From contig CAZKJH010000004.1 in the NCBI GenBank assembly GCA_964553035.1, positions 1-64,000 on the forward strand: a stretch of 64,000 nt of DNA, given 5' to 3'. Shown in pieces: positions 42,981 through 51,429 of this stretch. The position numbers were made by a program, and so were the translations under genes. A model generated the notes under the pieces. That model searched no databases and was not told the origin of the DNA. It saw nothing but the letters and a program-made list of their open reading frames with translations. This DNA is from JBBQIY01 sp964553035 (GTDB lineage: Bacteria; Verrucomicrobiota; Kiritimatiellia; RFP12; UBA3636). The first letter of the stretch is position 1. Each line of letters begins with the position of its first letter.

Positions 42981-43550
42981 ATGAAACTCGATAAACTCAC
43001 GAACCTTCCCCTTTTCACTCTGATCGCCATCGTCGCCGTCTGGCAGACAGGTTGCGCCACGGCACCGCCCCCGCGGATCAATTACCCAACCCTCGAAAAC
43101 TATCAGGAAGCGACGGCGCGTGCCGTTAACGAATTGCTCATTCACCCGAGCATAGCCAACTTCACGTCAACGGATGGCCACAAGCCGCGCATTCAAATCG
43201 GACAAATCAATAACCGCACGTTGCCGTTCATCCGAATTCCCATCGAGCAGGTTGCCCCTCGTGTCAACGAGGCCCTCCTCGATAGTGGGCAGATCACGGT
43301 CTTCCAGCCCAATGCCGAGGGAGCGAGCAAAATGGCGCGTGATGCCTTCCTTGCCGATGATGGGGGGAGTTCCACGAAGACGGGCACTAAGACTGAGCCA
43401 GATTATTTTCTACAGGGTGATTTTATGAATATCCGCAACAATGAAGGCCGCGACCTCATCACCTTCCAACTGCGCCTTACAGACCGCGAGCAATCTATGG
43501 TTTGGCAACGCAGTATCGATGTCCTCGTTGGCAATCAGGCGAGGAAATAA
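42981..43550 (+). CDS. LpoB-like penicillin-binding-protein activator lipoprotein
   Basis: 189 aa with lipobox QTGC (Cys25). The domain ARAVNELLIHPSIANF, KPRIQIGQINNRT, VNEALLDSGQITVFQP, PDYFLQGDFMNIRNNEGRDL and TFQLRLTDREQSMVWQRS matches LpoB, the outer-membrane lipoprotein that reaches through peptidoglycan to activate PBP1b. The Pro-rich linker of enterobacterial LpoB is very short here. It is placed next to the YcfL-like gene, as in E. coli. The partner PBP is not in this window. Confidence 0.78.
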   Translation: MKLDKLTNLPLFTLIAIVAVWQTGCATAPPPRINYPTLENYQEATARAVNELLIHPSIANFTSTDGHKPRIQIGQINNRTLPFIRIPIEQVAPRVNEALLDSGQITVFQPNAEGASKMARDAFLADDGGSSTKTGTKTEPDYFLQGDFMNIRNNEGRDLITFQLRLTDREQSMVWQRSIDVLVGNQARK

Positions 43551-43654
43551 AAAGGGCGATGCTTCTTTCACACCTGGTTAATTCTCTTCGCAGTCTTTTC
43601 TGAAAGGACGGAGGTGACTTTTTCCAGACAAAAAAATCAACCGGAAAAAAAATT

Positions 43655-44320
43655 ATGAAAAAGATACTCCTTGCCTCAGTTTTTTGCGCCGCACTTCTCG
43701 CCGATGCCTCCGCAGCAAATGCGGTCGTCATCAAGGACCCACATCAAGACCCTGCAGTACAAGAATTTAAATCTCGTCCTGTTCAGGATGGTGCTGGCGA
43801 TACACCCTTCCAGCTCTCACTCCTCACACCCGTTCAGGTGCCGCCAGCGGATTGGGATGTCAATGGCCTTGCCATAAACCTCTTGTACGGCACGAGCCAC
43901 AATTTCAAAGGGCTCTCAATCGGTGGTCTTGCAACGCGGACGACTGGGCGCGCGGACGGCCTCATGATCGCTACCCTCGCGAATGTTGTCGAGAGCGATA
44001 GCACCTCGCTCCAAATTTCGTTCGGAGTGAACTACACGGAGTTTGCCTTCACAGGGCTTCAAATCGGCGCGGTCAATATCGCTGCTTTCGATGACAACGC
44101 GGGCGCGGAAGCTTTTCAGATCGCTGCCCTTTACAATTATGCAAATTCTATCAATGGTGTTCAGATCTCTGTTCTCATCAACCATGCAAAATTTATCAAG
44201 GGTCTCCAAATTGGCACGATCAATATTGCAGAAGATATGGTGGGCGTACAAATCGGGTTTATCAACATAATTGACAGTAAGGACTTCCCCTTTGTTCCTA
44301 TTATCAACGCCAGATTTTAA
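43655..44320 (+). CDS. Exported surface repeat protein (LA_2272-like)
   Basis: 221 aa with signal peptide (cleavage about ADASA, residue 20). The mature part is a run of short beta repeats around G[LV]QI: FKGLSIGGLAT, FTGLQIGAVNIA, NGVQISVLINHA, IKGLQIGTINIA and VGVQIGFINII. This fits the LA_2272-type surface repeat family and probably makes a beta-helix or barrel-like sheet. The 104-bp upstream gap is purine-rich but shows no clear terminator, so it may remain in the operon. Confidence 0.65.
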   Translation: MKKILLASVFCAALLADASAANAVVIKDPHQDPAVQEFKSRPVQDGAGDTPFQLSLLTPVQVPPADWDVNGLAINLLYGTSHNFKGLSIGGLATRTTGRADGLMIATLANVVESDSTSLQISFGVNYTEFAFTGLQIGAVNIAAFDDNAGAEAFQIAALYNYANSINGVQISVLINHAKFIKGLQIGTINIAEDMVGVQIGFINIIDSKDFPFVPIINARF

Positions 44321-44368
44321 ACGGGACTGCTAACTTCGATTCGACATTTTCAACAAGGAAAAACCTTA

Positions 44369-44809
44369 ATGAAAAAGCGCATTTTCAAGATCCTCGCCCT
44401 GGCGCTTGGCATTGCTACGGTCGCGTTCGCTGACGAGCTCGACATGCTCATCTATAAGCAGCGCGGCATCACCCCACCAAAGGAAGCCCCAGCTCCTGCC
44501 CCTGTTGTAACGAAGGACCAAATGGCCGTCCCGGAGAAGAAACTTACCGTACCGAAAAGTGAGAGCATCTTTCCTGTCGGAAGCCAGTCTTCCCGCAGTG
44601 CGAACAACCTATTGCAAATCGTCGTTCCGGAAGGTGGGACTAATACATTTCCTGCTGGAAGCCGAGCCTTTCACTTGCAAGACGGGACGCTGAAAGTCGT
44701 CGTTCCCGAAACTCAGGAACCCACCTCCGCCGTTGTGCCCGAGGATTTAAAACCTGCTCCTGTCACCGCTTCGCCTCTACCAGTCGCAGTCTCTCCCAAC
44801 TCGGACTAA
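44369..44809 (+). CDS. Small exported Pro/Val-rich protein
   Basis: 146 aa with signal peptide (MKKRIFKILALALGIATVAFA) and no lipobox. Low-complexity mature part: EAPAPAPVVTKDQM, two similar segments FPVGSQSSRSANNLLQIVVPEGG and FPAGSRAFHLQDGTLKVVVPE, then a Pro-rich tail. No recognised domain. Probably an extended periplasmic linker or envelope protein; last gene of the eight-gene cluster, converging on the lyxose isomerase. Confidence 0.6.
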   Translation: MKKRIFKILALALGIATVAFADELDMLIYKQRGITPPKEAPAPAPVVTKDQMAVPEKKLTVPKSESIFPVGSQSSRSANNLLQIVVPEGGTNTFPAGSRAFHLQDGTLKVVVPETQEPTSAVVPEDLKPAPVTASPLPVAVSPNSD

Positions 44810-44891
44810 AACGCCGCACGATCAAATTAGCTCGGAAAGTAGAGTCACGTTCAGCCTTTAAAGAGTGTTGATTTTTAATCGATACACGTGA

Positions 44892-45566
44892 CTACAAAAA
44901 TTCTGCATAATCGCTGGTAAGCAGGCGATAGGGAGGTGTGTCCTCCTCAATGTCTGGAAATCGGGCGTTGGATGGACGGAAGCGGTTGTCTGTCTGGTCA
45001 TCGCTGACCACACTGACTTCGCCAACGAGAACGCTGCCTTTACCCACTTCGCCCCAGAAGCTGTGGTACAGACCAGTTGGAAGGCAAATGCTTTCTCCGG
45101 GCGTGAGGACGACATCTCCACCCGCTGAGACCGTTCGCGGCAATCCATCAACCATAACGGATGGCGGCAGGTCGCTGAACGATTCTTCCGCCGTGGAGTT
45201 ATAGAGACGGATTACGAGGTTGCCGCCGCCACGATTGATGATATCCTCAGTCTTCTTCCAGTGGAAGTGATACGGCGTTACCTGCTCTTCGCGTACGATC
45301 ATGATTTTCTCGGCGTAGGGTTTGCCTTTATGATCCAGATCGCCATTACGGATGGTAAAGAGAACCAGCCCCACGGCATTAAAGTCATTGCTACCGAAAT
45401 CGGTGATATCCCAGCCGAGTTGGTGACTGATGATTTCGTTGCCCGTGAGATCTGCTGCTTTCCAGTCTTCCGGCGACCAGTATCCCCATGGCGGCAAAAG
45501 AAAACGGTACTCCGCAAACATCGCTTCCGCTTCCTGGATGATCGTATTGATTTCGCTTCTTTTCAT
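44892..45566 (-). CDS. D-lyxose ketol-isomerase (cupin)
   Basis: 224 aa matching D-lyxose isomerases (D-lyxose to D-xylulose): MKRSEINTIIQEAEAMFAEY, LPPWGYWSPEDWK, PYHFHWKKTEDIINRGGG with metal ligands His100, His102 and Glu107, and CLPTGLYHSFWGE with His168. Cytoplasmic, manganese-type cupin. AAGGAAA precedes the ATG at 45566. It is followed by no pathway partner, but an FGGY kinase at 60573 could phosphorylate a ketopentose product. The alpha/beta hydrolase lies just upstream in the same direction, 31 bp away. Confidence 0.9.
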   Translation of the reverse strand: MKRSEINTIIQEAEAMFAEYRFLLPPWGYWSPEDWKAADLTGNEIISHQLGWDITDFGSNDFNAVGLVLFTIRNGDLDHKGKPYAEKIMIVREEQVTPYHFHWKKTEDIINRGGGNLVIRLYNSTAEESFSDLPPSVMVDGLPRTVSAGGDVVLTPGESICLPTGLYHSFWGEVGKGSVLVGEVSVVSDDQTDNRFRPSNARFPDIEEDTPPYRLLTSDYAEFL

Positions 45567-45597
45567 AGAACATTTCCTTGTGGTTTGTGTCTGGTAT

Positions 45598-46500
45598 TCA
45601 AAAATTATTTAATTGAATTGTTAACCCGTCCAGAAACTCGAGAATATCCTGAAACGCCTCGCGTTGCTCGGGACGCACAAGATCGTAGAGAAAGCCGTGT
45701 TCAGCGGCGTAAATCTTCTGCCGAACCTCACAGCCGTTGCGCTTTAACGTCTCCAGAAATGCCTCTGCGAGGGAGACAGGAAAGTAGTCTTCGCGATCCG
45801 ACGCGAGGTGGAAAATTGATGGGGAACCGGCGCGTGCGTAGGTGATCGGCGCTACGCGCCTGTAGGCTTCTGGATCCTGTTCATACGGAATCCCCACCGC
45901 CTTCTCTATAGAAGATTCGGCACCCGTGTTCTGCCCTTTTTCAAACGTGACCGGCATCGACTGTGTGATCACCCCAATCGGCTTGATCCATCCGGTAGGA
46001 TCGATCCGATAATTCCGAAACGTCAACGGTTCTCCACACTCACCGGGAGCGGCCAGCGCCAACAAAAGCGCGAGATGGGCTCCGGCCGAGTCGCCGAACA
46101 CGACAATGTTTGGCGATTGGCCGCGTTCGACTAAAATTCTTTGGAATAGGTCATAACCATGGCGCACGTCACGCAGTTGTTCTAGTATCGTTCCTCTATC
46201 GGATAGGACATAGTCCGCCGAAGCGCAGGTGTAGCCCTCCTCGTTCCATGCACGCATGAGGTTGTGATGCACCCTGCGACTTCCAGAATGCCATCCGCCG
46301 CCATGGATCAGAAACAAGGCTACGTTTCGTGTTGGGCATTTGGCGAAGAAAAGATCCATGGCGCGACAGGGATTTTCATTTTTTGTTTCGATCCACGTCA
46401 AGGTGTCGGGTTGAAAAATATCATCGAAGCGGATGGTTGTATGCGCGGCCGCTAAAAGCGGCCGCACCACCTCCTGGATCTTTCTTTCTTTTTCGTTCAT
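45598..46500 (-). CDS. Alpha/beta-hydrolase (BD-FAE/HSL-type esterase)
   Basis: 300 aa from ATG 46500; a longer frame from a TTG at 46611 has no better support. Oxyanion motif HGGGW (66-70), nucleophile elbow GDSAG with Ser138, a DREDYFPVSLAEAF segment with the acid, and EHGF with the His. This is the arylformamidase/feruloyl-esterase/HSL pattern of small cytoplasmic esterases. It probably removes acyl groups from sugar derivatives, given the neighbouring isomerase. No signal peptide. Confidence 0.82.
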   Translation of the reverse strand: MNEKERKIQEVVRPLLAAAHTTIRFDDIFQPDTLTWIETKNENPCRAMDLFFAKCPTRNVALFLIHGGGWHSGSRRVHHNLMRAWNEEGYTCASADYVLSDRGTILEQLRDVRHGYDLFQRILVERGQSPNIVVFGDSAGAHLALLLALAAPGECGEPLTFRNYRIDPTGWIKPIGVITQSMPVTFEKGQNTGAESSIEKAVGIPYEQDPEAYRRVAPITYARAGSPSIFHLASDREDYFPVSLAEAFLETLKRNGCEVRQKIYAAEHGFLYDLVRPEQREAFQDILEFLDGLTIQLNNF

Positions 46501-47380
46501 TGGATAGATTACCCATGAAGCTCTTAAACCCCTCAACGCTATGCCTAACGCCTTGAAGTACGAGCCGTTTTGTAAGTTGAAGAGATTCTCTGCGTAAGGA
46601 TGCCGCTCCAACCTATCGTTGCTTGTTTCTGCTGTAGTATAATACCATTTCCTTCCGGCTTCCAGTGCGAAACTTTAGGGACTGCGCTGAATGGCGCTAA
46701 CTTAAGCCCTGTTTCCAGCTCTTACTCTTACTCCTAATCTTAATCCGTTCTGTTGAAGAGATTACGATTATGATTATGAAGGAGAGATTTCCTTAGGTTA
46801 GTGCTATTGATTCCGCTGTCCCCAGATTTACCATGATTTTTCCATCATTCCCCTCTGTGTCTCAAACCCTCTGTGTCTCAAACCCTCTGTGTTTAATACC
46901 CATTCGGCGCAGCCGCTTCCCACAATCCATTTTCGCGTGAGTGCGTGGAGATGGGTGGAGGAGTTTTGTCCACAGAATGCACTGAAAGACACGGAAAGTG
47001 CTGGGTATTCATGAAAAGCTTCGTGTTCTTCGCGGTAAAAATTGCTACACAGTGTCTACCGCGAAACCGCCTGAACGGCATCGACTTCGATTTCGAAGAG
47101 GAGGTCATGGCGGCAGACGTCGGCGTGCGAGACGGCGAGCGGAAAGCGCGGATGTTTTAGACGCCTGTTCCCTGATTTTTCAAGGAAAGGAGTCGACAAA
47201 GCTCGCGACAAAGAAGAAATCACCCGCAAAATCCCTCATCCCATCTCTGTGCCTCAAACGCTCTGTGTTTATTCCTTCCAGTTCAGCCCAAACATGCGGG
47301 ATTGTTTGACGGCAACTCCCCAGATTAAGCAGTCAAGCTACCCCGACACCACGCGACCCCCTGTCACTAAGCCGCACCCA
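46501..47380. other. Long non-coding stretch with degenerate repeats
   Basis: About 880 bp without a credible intact gene. It contains CTTACTCTTACTCCTAATC-like low-complexity DNA (related near 60530), three CCTCTGTGT repeats at 46856-46893 with a relative near 47245, and a small gene remnant at 47056-47165. Confidence 0.55.
47056..47165 (-). pseudogene. C-terminal remnant of a RidA (YjgF)-like gene
   Basis: The minus strand reads HPRFPLAVSHADVCRHDLL then FEIEVDAVQAVSR and a stop. This resembles the end of RidA-family proteins (Arg, LxVxxLCxxDLLVEIE). In-frame stops lie just upstream, so only about 34 codons remain. Confidence 0.35.
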
Positions 47381-48124
47381 CTACAAGGACTTCAAAGCTT
47401 CCTGCGCTTTGACGGCGGCGGCTCTGACGGTCTCGGCCGTGGCTTTTTCTCCTAATGTCGAATCAGACACGTAGCTCCTGTTAACTTCGTTCGCAACCGT
47501 GTCCAATATCTTTTCTGATTTTGCCGAGCCAAATTCCCCAAGCGCACCGCACATGACTGCAGCAGCCGATGCGCTGCTTTCCTTCTCAAGGGCTGTGATG
47601 AACGCGTCTTCCGACCGCTCCTTGTAGGAAGACAGAACTCTGACGGCCCGGGCGCGGACATTGGCGTGTTGACTGCCCAGCAAAAGCCCCTTCATGAATT
47701 CAAACCGATCATTGTCGTCTTCGATGAACGAGTAGACGGTCGCGGCCAGTTCAGCGGCCGTATCAGGGTCGATGGCTTGGGGTTGACAGGCCTTCAAGTC
47801 GTCCCGAAGATATATCATGTCCTGTTTAACCATGGTTTGAAGCAGGGCGACATTGATTGCCGAATGCCTGTTCAATTTCAGCAGTTCCAGCAACTCGGCA
47901 CCGTCCTTTGCGTTCAGTTTACGCCCGGCGAGCGCTTCTGCGGCGGCAACGCCATCGCGCTTCGAAACAGCGGGGTCTTTAATCACTTTTTTCAAGGCCT
48001 CGGTTCCGTAAGTGGACGGTTCGTATGATGGCTTTCCAGTCACCATTCCAACATTCATATTTTTGCACGATACCAGAAAGAGCGAAATAACAGTGAAAAC
48101 AGACAACAACAACTTAATTCTCAT
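47381..48124 (-). CDS. Helical-repeat (HEAT-like) lipoprotein
   Basis: 247 aa with lipobox LVSC (Cys20). The remainder is all-helical with repeated Ala/Leu segments: GVAAAEALAGRKLNAKDGAELLELL, FMKGLLLGSQHANVRARAVRVLSSYK, AVMCGALGEFG. This is HEAT-like and suggests a protein-binding scaffold in the periplasm. Last of three genes behind the palindrome-controlled promoter, 38 bp after the double-CsgG gene. Confidence 0.65.
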   Translation of the reverse strand: MRIKLLLSVFTVISLFLVSCKNMNVGMVTGKPSYEPSTYGTEALKKVIKDPAVSKRDGVAAAEALAGRKLNAKDGAELLELLKLNRHSAINVALLQTMVKQDMIYLRDDLKACQPQAIDPDTAAELAATVYSFIEDDNDRFEFMKGLLLGSQHANVRARAVRVLSSYKERSEDAFITALEKESSASAAAVMCGALGEFGSAKSEKILDTVANEVNRSYVSDSTLGEKATAETVRAAAVKAQEALKSL

Positions 48125-48162
48125 GATGGAACCCTCTTATTTTTAGGAATTTATGATAAACG

Positions 48163-50157
48163 TTAAAAAGATGGACGTGACGACGAAGATGGTGCATTAC
48201 GCGCTCCACCGGACACTTCGGATGGGGCGGCATTGTAGGTTGCGACACCACGTACCGCAGGACGACATATCTGCCCGATTATCATCGTCGGAGTACCTAG
48301 CGTCGGGGTGGAAATCTTGCATTTTGAAAACCGCGCTGTTGTCTCGTAAACCTGCACGCTTCCCACCGTCTTTTCCTCGCTGCCGAGGATTTCACCCGTA
48401 TCAGGGTCGACAATCTTCGCGCCCTGGGCATAGACAGCCAGTAAATCGCCGACTGAAACTAGCGCCTCACCGACATTGATGGTAACCACATTTTCGCCGG
48501 CATTCACCGCGATAATTTTAATCGGCCAGAGGGTTGAAACGACTTTGGAGATTATATTCTGTGAGAGCGTGTCGAGCAGTCCGCCCATGGCGCCTTGATT
48601 CTCGGAAGCGGTTCCGAACCCCAGAAGACCGATTTGGGAAGACTGGGTTTGAACAGACCCGGTGATCTGATCGCTGCACACAATGGTTCCAAGCTCGTTG
48701 TCCACCACACGCAATTCAAGTGTGAGGGTCATGGTCACGTTTTCGTTGCCGCCGACAATCGAGTAGCCTTTCTGCTTGGTATCCGTCTCGAACCGCGTAA
48801 TAGTGCCGAAAGCGCTGTACTTGGCGCTCTGCATCTTGCCGCGCTGAACCAATGAGGCCGTGCTGTAGTCGCCGTCCACCTCATTGTCCATCTGCTCTTT
48901 GATTTCACCTTTCCGGGTCTGCTCGACCACGGTGAATTTACCGGACTTATGAGCCTTGGTGACCACCATTTCACGAAGCACCTGCGACTCCTTGTCTATA
49001 GCAGTCTCGACTTGGTCGCTAGGCAGTTGAGCGCCCTGTGGATCTGCGGCGTTATGGCGATTACGCTCCGAATCGGCAGTCTGCCCGACCAAAGCACCGA
49101 CAGCCGCCCCTCCGAGCCACTCGCTGGGCTTTCCTCCAGTAATCAACCCGCCTACCACGGCTCCCAGCACACCACCAGATCCCTGTCCTGCCCCAGCCGA
49201 GGAAATGCGCTTGCCGCCGCGGTCTGCGGTCTGGGAAAGATCGAATTCGTTGCTATACTTGAACTTCCCGATGAAAAGCGTAGGCTTGACTCCGACAACC
49301 ATACCAGTTCCAGGAATATTTCCGCCTGCACCCGCGCCGGCGTCTGCATTTGTGGCGGCGACAGCCCCTGACGCTGGACGGCATATCATGCCTGCTGCAA
49401 TGGGCTGGCTGGAGTCCAGGATTTCCGCCTTGGAGAACTTGCCCGTTGCCTGAGTCACCCGGACAGTGCCGGCGGGGATTTCTTCAAACGCGAGCACTTC
49501 TCCCGTGGCGGGATCCATGACCACGTTGCCTTTCGCGAAAACCTGATAAACCTGACCCACGGAGACGAACTGTTCTCCATAGTTCATCATCACCTCCGTT
49601 GGACTCGCACTGGCCACCATGATCGGATAGATGTTGAAGATCACCTTGGAAGTCAGGGCTTCAGACAGAGTCCGCATGACTTGCTTCACGCTTCCAAAAT
49701 CGGTCACCTCCAGATCCGAGGCCGCTTTGATTTCACCGGAAGCTACATCGAGAATGCTCAGATCGACCGATATCCTGAATTCCTTGATCTGGCCCCGGAC
49801 CCGATCTGTGAAGACCGCCTCGGAAATGCTGCCGTAGATGACGAAGTCCGCGGCGACGGCCGTCCCCATTTGCTTTGCGGTTTCAGGACTGACGATTCCG
49901 GCTTCACCCAGATTCTGCTCCTTCAGCATCTGGTCCAATTTCGCACGCTCGACAAGGGAAAAACGACGACTCTGGGTGAAACTTGTCCGCAACATCTCAT
50001 TGAATGCGGCGAAATCAGTGACATAAGCGGCATCGCCCATGTACTTGAAATCGCCCACCGCGATCGTCTTCAACTTCGGCTGCTGAGCAACCGCGTTCCC
50101 TGGAAGCAACAGGAACAGGGAGGCAAACAGAATGCATCGCTTTAAGTCTTGTTTCAT
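48163..50157 (-). CDS. Tandem double-CsgG/FlgT-C periplasmic protein with glycine zipper
   Basis: 664 aa from ATG 50157, with TGGGGTG just upstream; the longer frame runs back into the preceding gene. Signal peptide to about AVAQQ. Unit 1: LKTIAVGDFKYMG, RRFSLVERAKLDQML, ADFVIYGSISEAV, then a FlgT-C-like part with GQVYQVFAKG, MDPATGEVL and VRVTQATGKFSKAEI. Unit 2 repeats the order (FIGKFKYSNEFDL, KFTVVEQTRKGEI, KYSAFGTITRF, GDLLAVYAQG, VDPDTGEIL, VYETTARFSKCKI) but is interrupted after its first strand by a glycine zipper, GGVLGAVVGGLITGG...GGAAVGALVG. Such zippers often embed in membranes. No other CsgG relative I recall has this two-unit form. Confidence 0.72.
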   Translation of the reverse strand: MKQDLKRCILFASLFLLLPGNAVAQQPKLKTIAVGDFKYMGDAAYVTDFAAFNEMLRTSFTQSRRFSLVERAKLDQMLKEQNLGEAGIVSPETAKQMGTAVAADFVIYGSISEAVFTDRVRGQIKEFRISVDLSILDVASGEIKAASDLEVTDFGSVKQVMRTLSEALTSKVIFNIYPIMVASASPTEVMMNYGEQFVSVGQVYQVFAKGNVVMDPATGEVLAFEEIPAGTVRVTQATGKFSKAEILDSSQPIAAGMICRPASGAVAATNADAGAGAGGNIPGTGMVVGVKPTLFIGKFKYSNEFDLSQTADRGGKRISSAGAGQGSGGVLGAVVGGLITGGKPSEWLGGAAVGALVGQTADSERNRHNAADPQGAQLPSDQVETAIDKESQVLREMVVTKAHKSGKFTVVEQTRKGEIKEQMDNEVDGDYSTASLVQRGKMQSAKYSAFGTITRFETDTKQKGYSIVGGNENVTMTLTLELRVVDNELGTIVCSDQITGSVQTQSSQIGLLGFGTASENQGAMGGLLDTLSQNIISKVVSTLWPIKIIAVNAGENVVTINVGEALVSVGDLLAVYAQGAKIVDPDTGEILGSEEKTVGSVQVYETTARFSKCKISTPTLGTPTMIIGQICRPAVRGVATYNAAPSEVSGGARNAPSSSSRPSF

Positions 50158-50174
50158 TTTCACCCCAGGTGTAA

Positions 50175-51062
50175 TTACCACGGTATTTCCTGAACCGGCG
50201 CACGCTTTGCAGGCCCGACTTGCTGTGATTTCACGCAAATCGATCCGACCTCGACATTCCCTTCGCTGATCTGGGCAGTGGAATATTTCGAAAATACTCC
50301 GGTGATTCTGATTTTGCCGCCGGAAAATCCATCGGCGTCCATCACATCGTATATCTGGTTGTTCTGCACCATCTGCTCTCCGGCGTCGAGCTTGACTTTC
50401 CCGTCCTCGGTAACCAGCGTTATCTTTATGGGATAGACGCTCTGCACCAGTTTATTGACCACTTCGTTTGCGACGTCGCGCATGACGTCTCCAACGAGTC
50501 CGCTGGAAGCGTTGACGGTTGAAATGGCGCCGGAGACCTGCACGGACTTTGCGGCTGTTTTAGTCCGTTCGATCGTCTCGGCGGTTTTTATCTCGCCCGT
50601 CGCGGCGTCGATAATGCGCATGTCGACGGCCAATCGCATGACCCGGGTGGCCGTTGTCAGTCCTTCGACGGAAACGGCTTTGTCGTCCAGAGACGCCTGC
50701 GTAATGGAGCCGAAGAGAATCAAATCGGCCTTGAGCAGAGAACCGAATTTCTGGCAATCGGCCGGATCGACCACGCCGGCTTCTCCAAGCCCCATTTCCT
50801 GCAGCGCCTCGTTGACCCGAGAGCGTTCAACCATCTCGAACCTGCGTGTCTTGATCAACGCCGTGCTGATCATGTCCACGAAGGCTTCCGTTCCGTCGTC
50901 GAATATGAAGGGCCCCTTGTAGTCGAACCTTCCAATCGCGATTTTCGGTTTGTGGGCCACCGGCTCCTGCACAGCCACCTCCTGTGCCGAGACGTTGAAT
51001 GTCGTTATTGCAGAAACCACACATAATGCAAGGAAACCGGATCTATGTTTGTTTGTTGACAT
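50175..51062 (-). CDS. CsgG-family periplasmic protein with FlgT-C-like end
   Basis: 295 aa, signal peptide with cleavage about NVSAQ (residue 27). CsgG core: KIAIGRFDYKGPF, RRFEMVERSRVNEALQEMGLGEAG, ADLILFGSITQASL. Then VMRLAVDMRIIDAATGEIKTAE, as in the double protein, and the end KLDAGEQMVQNNQIYDVM, GGKIRITGVFSKYSTAQI. It lacks the N-terminal lipid Cys of curli CsgG. First gene of the minus-strand cluster; AAGGAG lies upstream of the ATG. Probably arose with the neighbour by duplication. Confidence 0.75.
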   Translation of the reverse strand: MSTNKHRSGFLALCVVSAITTFNVSAQEVAVQEPVAHKPKIAIGRFDYKGPFIFDDGTEAFVDMISTALIKTRRFEMVERSRVNEALQEMGLGEAGVVDPADCQKFGSLLKADLILFGSITQASLDDKAVSVEGLTTATRVMRLAVDMRIIDAATGEIKTAETIERTKTAAKSVQVSGAISTVNASSGLVGDVMRDVANEVVNKLVQSVYPIKITLVTEDGKVKLDAGEQMVQNNQIYDVMDADGFSGGKIRITGVFSKYSTAQISEGNVEVGSICVKSQQVGPAKRAPVQEIPW

Positions 51063-51093
51063 ACGCTTTTAACTCCTTTTTAAATACTTTGCT

Positions 51094-51109
51094 TATAACA
51101 ATTGTTATA
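51094..51109. promoter_or_regulatory. Perfect 16-bp operator-like palindrome
   Basis: TATAACAATTGTTATA is fully self-complementary. It starts 32 bp upstream of the CsgG gene and overlaps the downstream edge of its -10 box, a position expected for a dimeric repressor. Confidence 0.6.
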
Positions 51110-51135
51110 TTACACTATCTGATAAAAAAATACAA
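51107..51135 (-). promoter_or_regulatory. Promoter of the minus-strand CsgG cluster
   Basis: On the minus strand TTGTAT (51135-51130), 17 bp, TAATAT (51112-51107). The expected start is about 51100, inside the palindrome. Confidence 0.6.
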
Positions 51136-51184
51136 GCCTGTTTTGAAAACATTTTTTTAAGCGCTTTTTTTAAGATAAGTGGGC

Positions 51185-51330
51185 AATCGGTTAGAAGCTG
51201 TGAAAAAATCCAACGTCGGACAACCAGAAAATAACACCCCGTCAAATTTCTTAGGAAAACCGCCTGCTCGATAAACGAAACCGCTGGTTTTCGATTTGGT
51301 TTTCGGTTTTTTCACAGCTTCGAACCGATT
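51185..51330. repeat. 146-bp element with 24-bp inverted ends
   Basis: The left arm 51185-51208 (begins AATCGGTTAGAAGCTGTG) matches the right arm 51307-51330 inverted at 23 of 24 positions. The interior is non-coding. Size and termini suggest a MITE-like element, but no target-site duplication is obvious. It lies between the divergent CsgG and esterase genes. Confidence 0.6.
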
Positions 51331-51399
51331 ACCGTTAATTTCTGTTCCGTTAGTGACAGAGTGCCTTGCGTTTGATAGTATGTCTGGCGTTTACAAGCA

Positions 51400-51429
51400 G
51401 TTACGCAATTACGAGTCGAGGATTAACCA
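51400..51429 (+). promoter_or_regulatory. Conserved leader of esterase paralog 1
   Basis: GTTACGCAATTACGAGTCGA then GGATTAACCA before the ATG; nearly identical to 54400-54429. It contains the GAGG ribosome site. Confidence 0.55.

Noticed and set aside
46960..46985. DnaA box TTGTCCACA, possible origin
   Set aside because: A single imperfect box without a cluster or dnaA/dnaN neighbours.
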